A stretch of 6,292 bases of DNA, from the NCBI GenBank assembly GCA_015523665.1, contig WAJX01000154.1, forward strand, positions 1 through 6,292, in the 5' to 3' direction. The position numbers and the translations under genes are program-made. Numbering within the stretch: position 1 is the first letter of the stretch; the number at the start of each line of letters is the position of its first letter. The notes beneath the pieces are model-generated. The model worked only from the letters and a program-made list of their open reading frames with translations. It had not been told where the DNA came from and made no database searches. Shown in pieces: positions 6,137 through 6,292 of the stretch. The stretch comes from Ferroglobus sp. Its GTDB lineage: Archaea > Halobacteriota > Archaeoglobi > Archaeoglobales > Archaeoglobaceae.

Positions 6137-6292
6137 CAAGAACCACCAACAAAAGCTTTTACAAGAGTTGTTGGTCCCCCATCCGAAACTGGGACTAATT
6201 GACCAGTCTTTCCACAAAAACCAGGCTCAAATGATAGATCATTTCCTATCTTTATCTCCCTAAGAATTTCCAAAGTATTTCCACTTAAAGAA
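6136..6292 (-). CDS. tldD: TldD, C-terminal 51 residues (start beyond the right edge)
   Basis: End of the catalytic, zinc-binding subunit of the TldD-TldE protease. Only the C-terminal 51 residues are in the window. They carry the family's closing signature: PGFCGKTGQLVPVSDGGP followed by a short strand and VGGS before TGA. This CGKxGQxVPVxxGxP block is characteristic of TldD and sets it apart from TldE, which lacks it. The HExxxH metal site lies outside the window, so catalytic competence cannot be checked here. The stop codon shares its last base with the tldE start, which places the two genes in one transcript with tldD first. Confidence 0.87.
   Translation of the reverse strand, partial: SLSGNTLEILREIKIGNDLSFEPGFCGKTGQLVPVSDGGPTTLVKAFVGGS
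6142..6147 (-). promoter_or_regulatory. Ribosome binding site of tldE inside tldD
   Basis: GGTGGT, close to the methanogen GGTGAT consensus, lies 5 nt before ATG 6136. The same bases encode the two glycines of the conserved VGG near the TldD C-terminus, so they serve both genes. Confidence 0.55.

Noticed and set aside
6137..6217. 27-codon N-terminal extension of tldE
   Set aside because: It is the tldD C-terminal coding region read in another frame; the overlapping ATG with GGTGGT is the better start.

Overview
The window looks like chromosomal DNA from an AT-rich, probably thermophilic euryarchaeon. A methanogen of the Methanococcales type is my best guess, but I cannot fix the genus. The grounds are as follows. 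Base composition is strongly AT-biased. Promoters are archaeal, with TTTATAAA and TTTATATA boxes about 20-40 nt upstream of starts. One transcript looks leaderless, and some starts are GTG. The genes also resemble archaeal family members: a TtuA/Ncs6-type tRNA thiolase, a PDZ-containing site-2 protease, a PflX-like radical SAM protein and a TldD/TldE pair.

Layout. Bases 1-727 (minus strand, cut by the left edge) encode a PP-loop tRNA thiolation enzyme. Its upstream neighbour, 35 nt away and on the same strand (763-2229), is an intramembrane zinc protease of the site-2 family, so the two probably share a transcript. Bases 2230-2694 are a long, very AT-rich divergent intergenic region. It holds two oppositely directed promoters, a 12-bp perfect tandem duplication, an 11-bp degenerate tandem array and a 16-bp dyad. 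From it an MFS transporter (2695-3858) runs rightward. The transporter meets a leftward radical SAM gene (3855-4868) tail to tail, with stop codons sharing the four bases TTAA. Upstream of the radical SAM gene on the same strand are tldE/pmbA (4913-6136) and the last 51 codons of tldD (6136-6292, cut by the right edge). tldD and tldE overlap in a TGATG stop-start.

How the genes work together. TldD and TldE are established partners in a heteromeric metalloprotease, and their overlap indicates translational coupling. The thiolase and the site-2 protease have unrelated known roles and are probably only co-transcribed. The radical SAM gene, 44 nt behind tldE, could be part of the tldDE transcript, and its substrate is unknown. 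A radical SAM enzyme, a TldD/E protease, a membrane protease and an exporter together superficially recall a modified-peptide pathway. I looked for a precursor-peptide ORF in the only sizeable gap and found none, so that remains a weak hypothesis. I see no clearly novel system. The most unexplained sequence is the repeat-bearing intergenic region.
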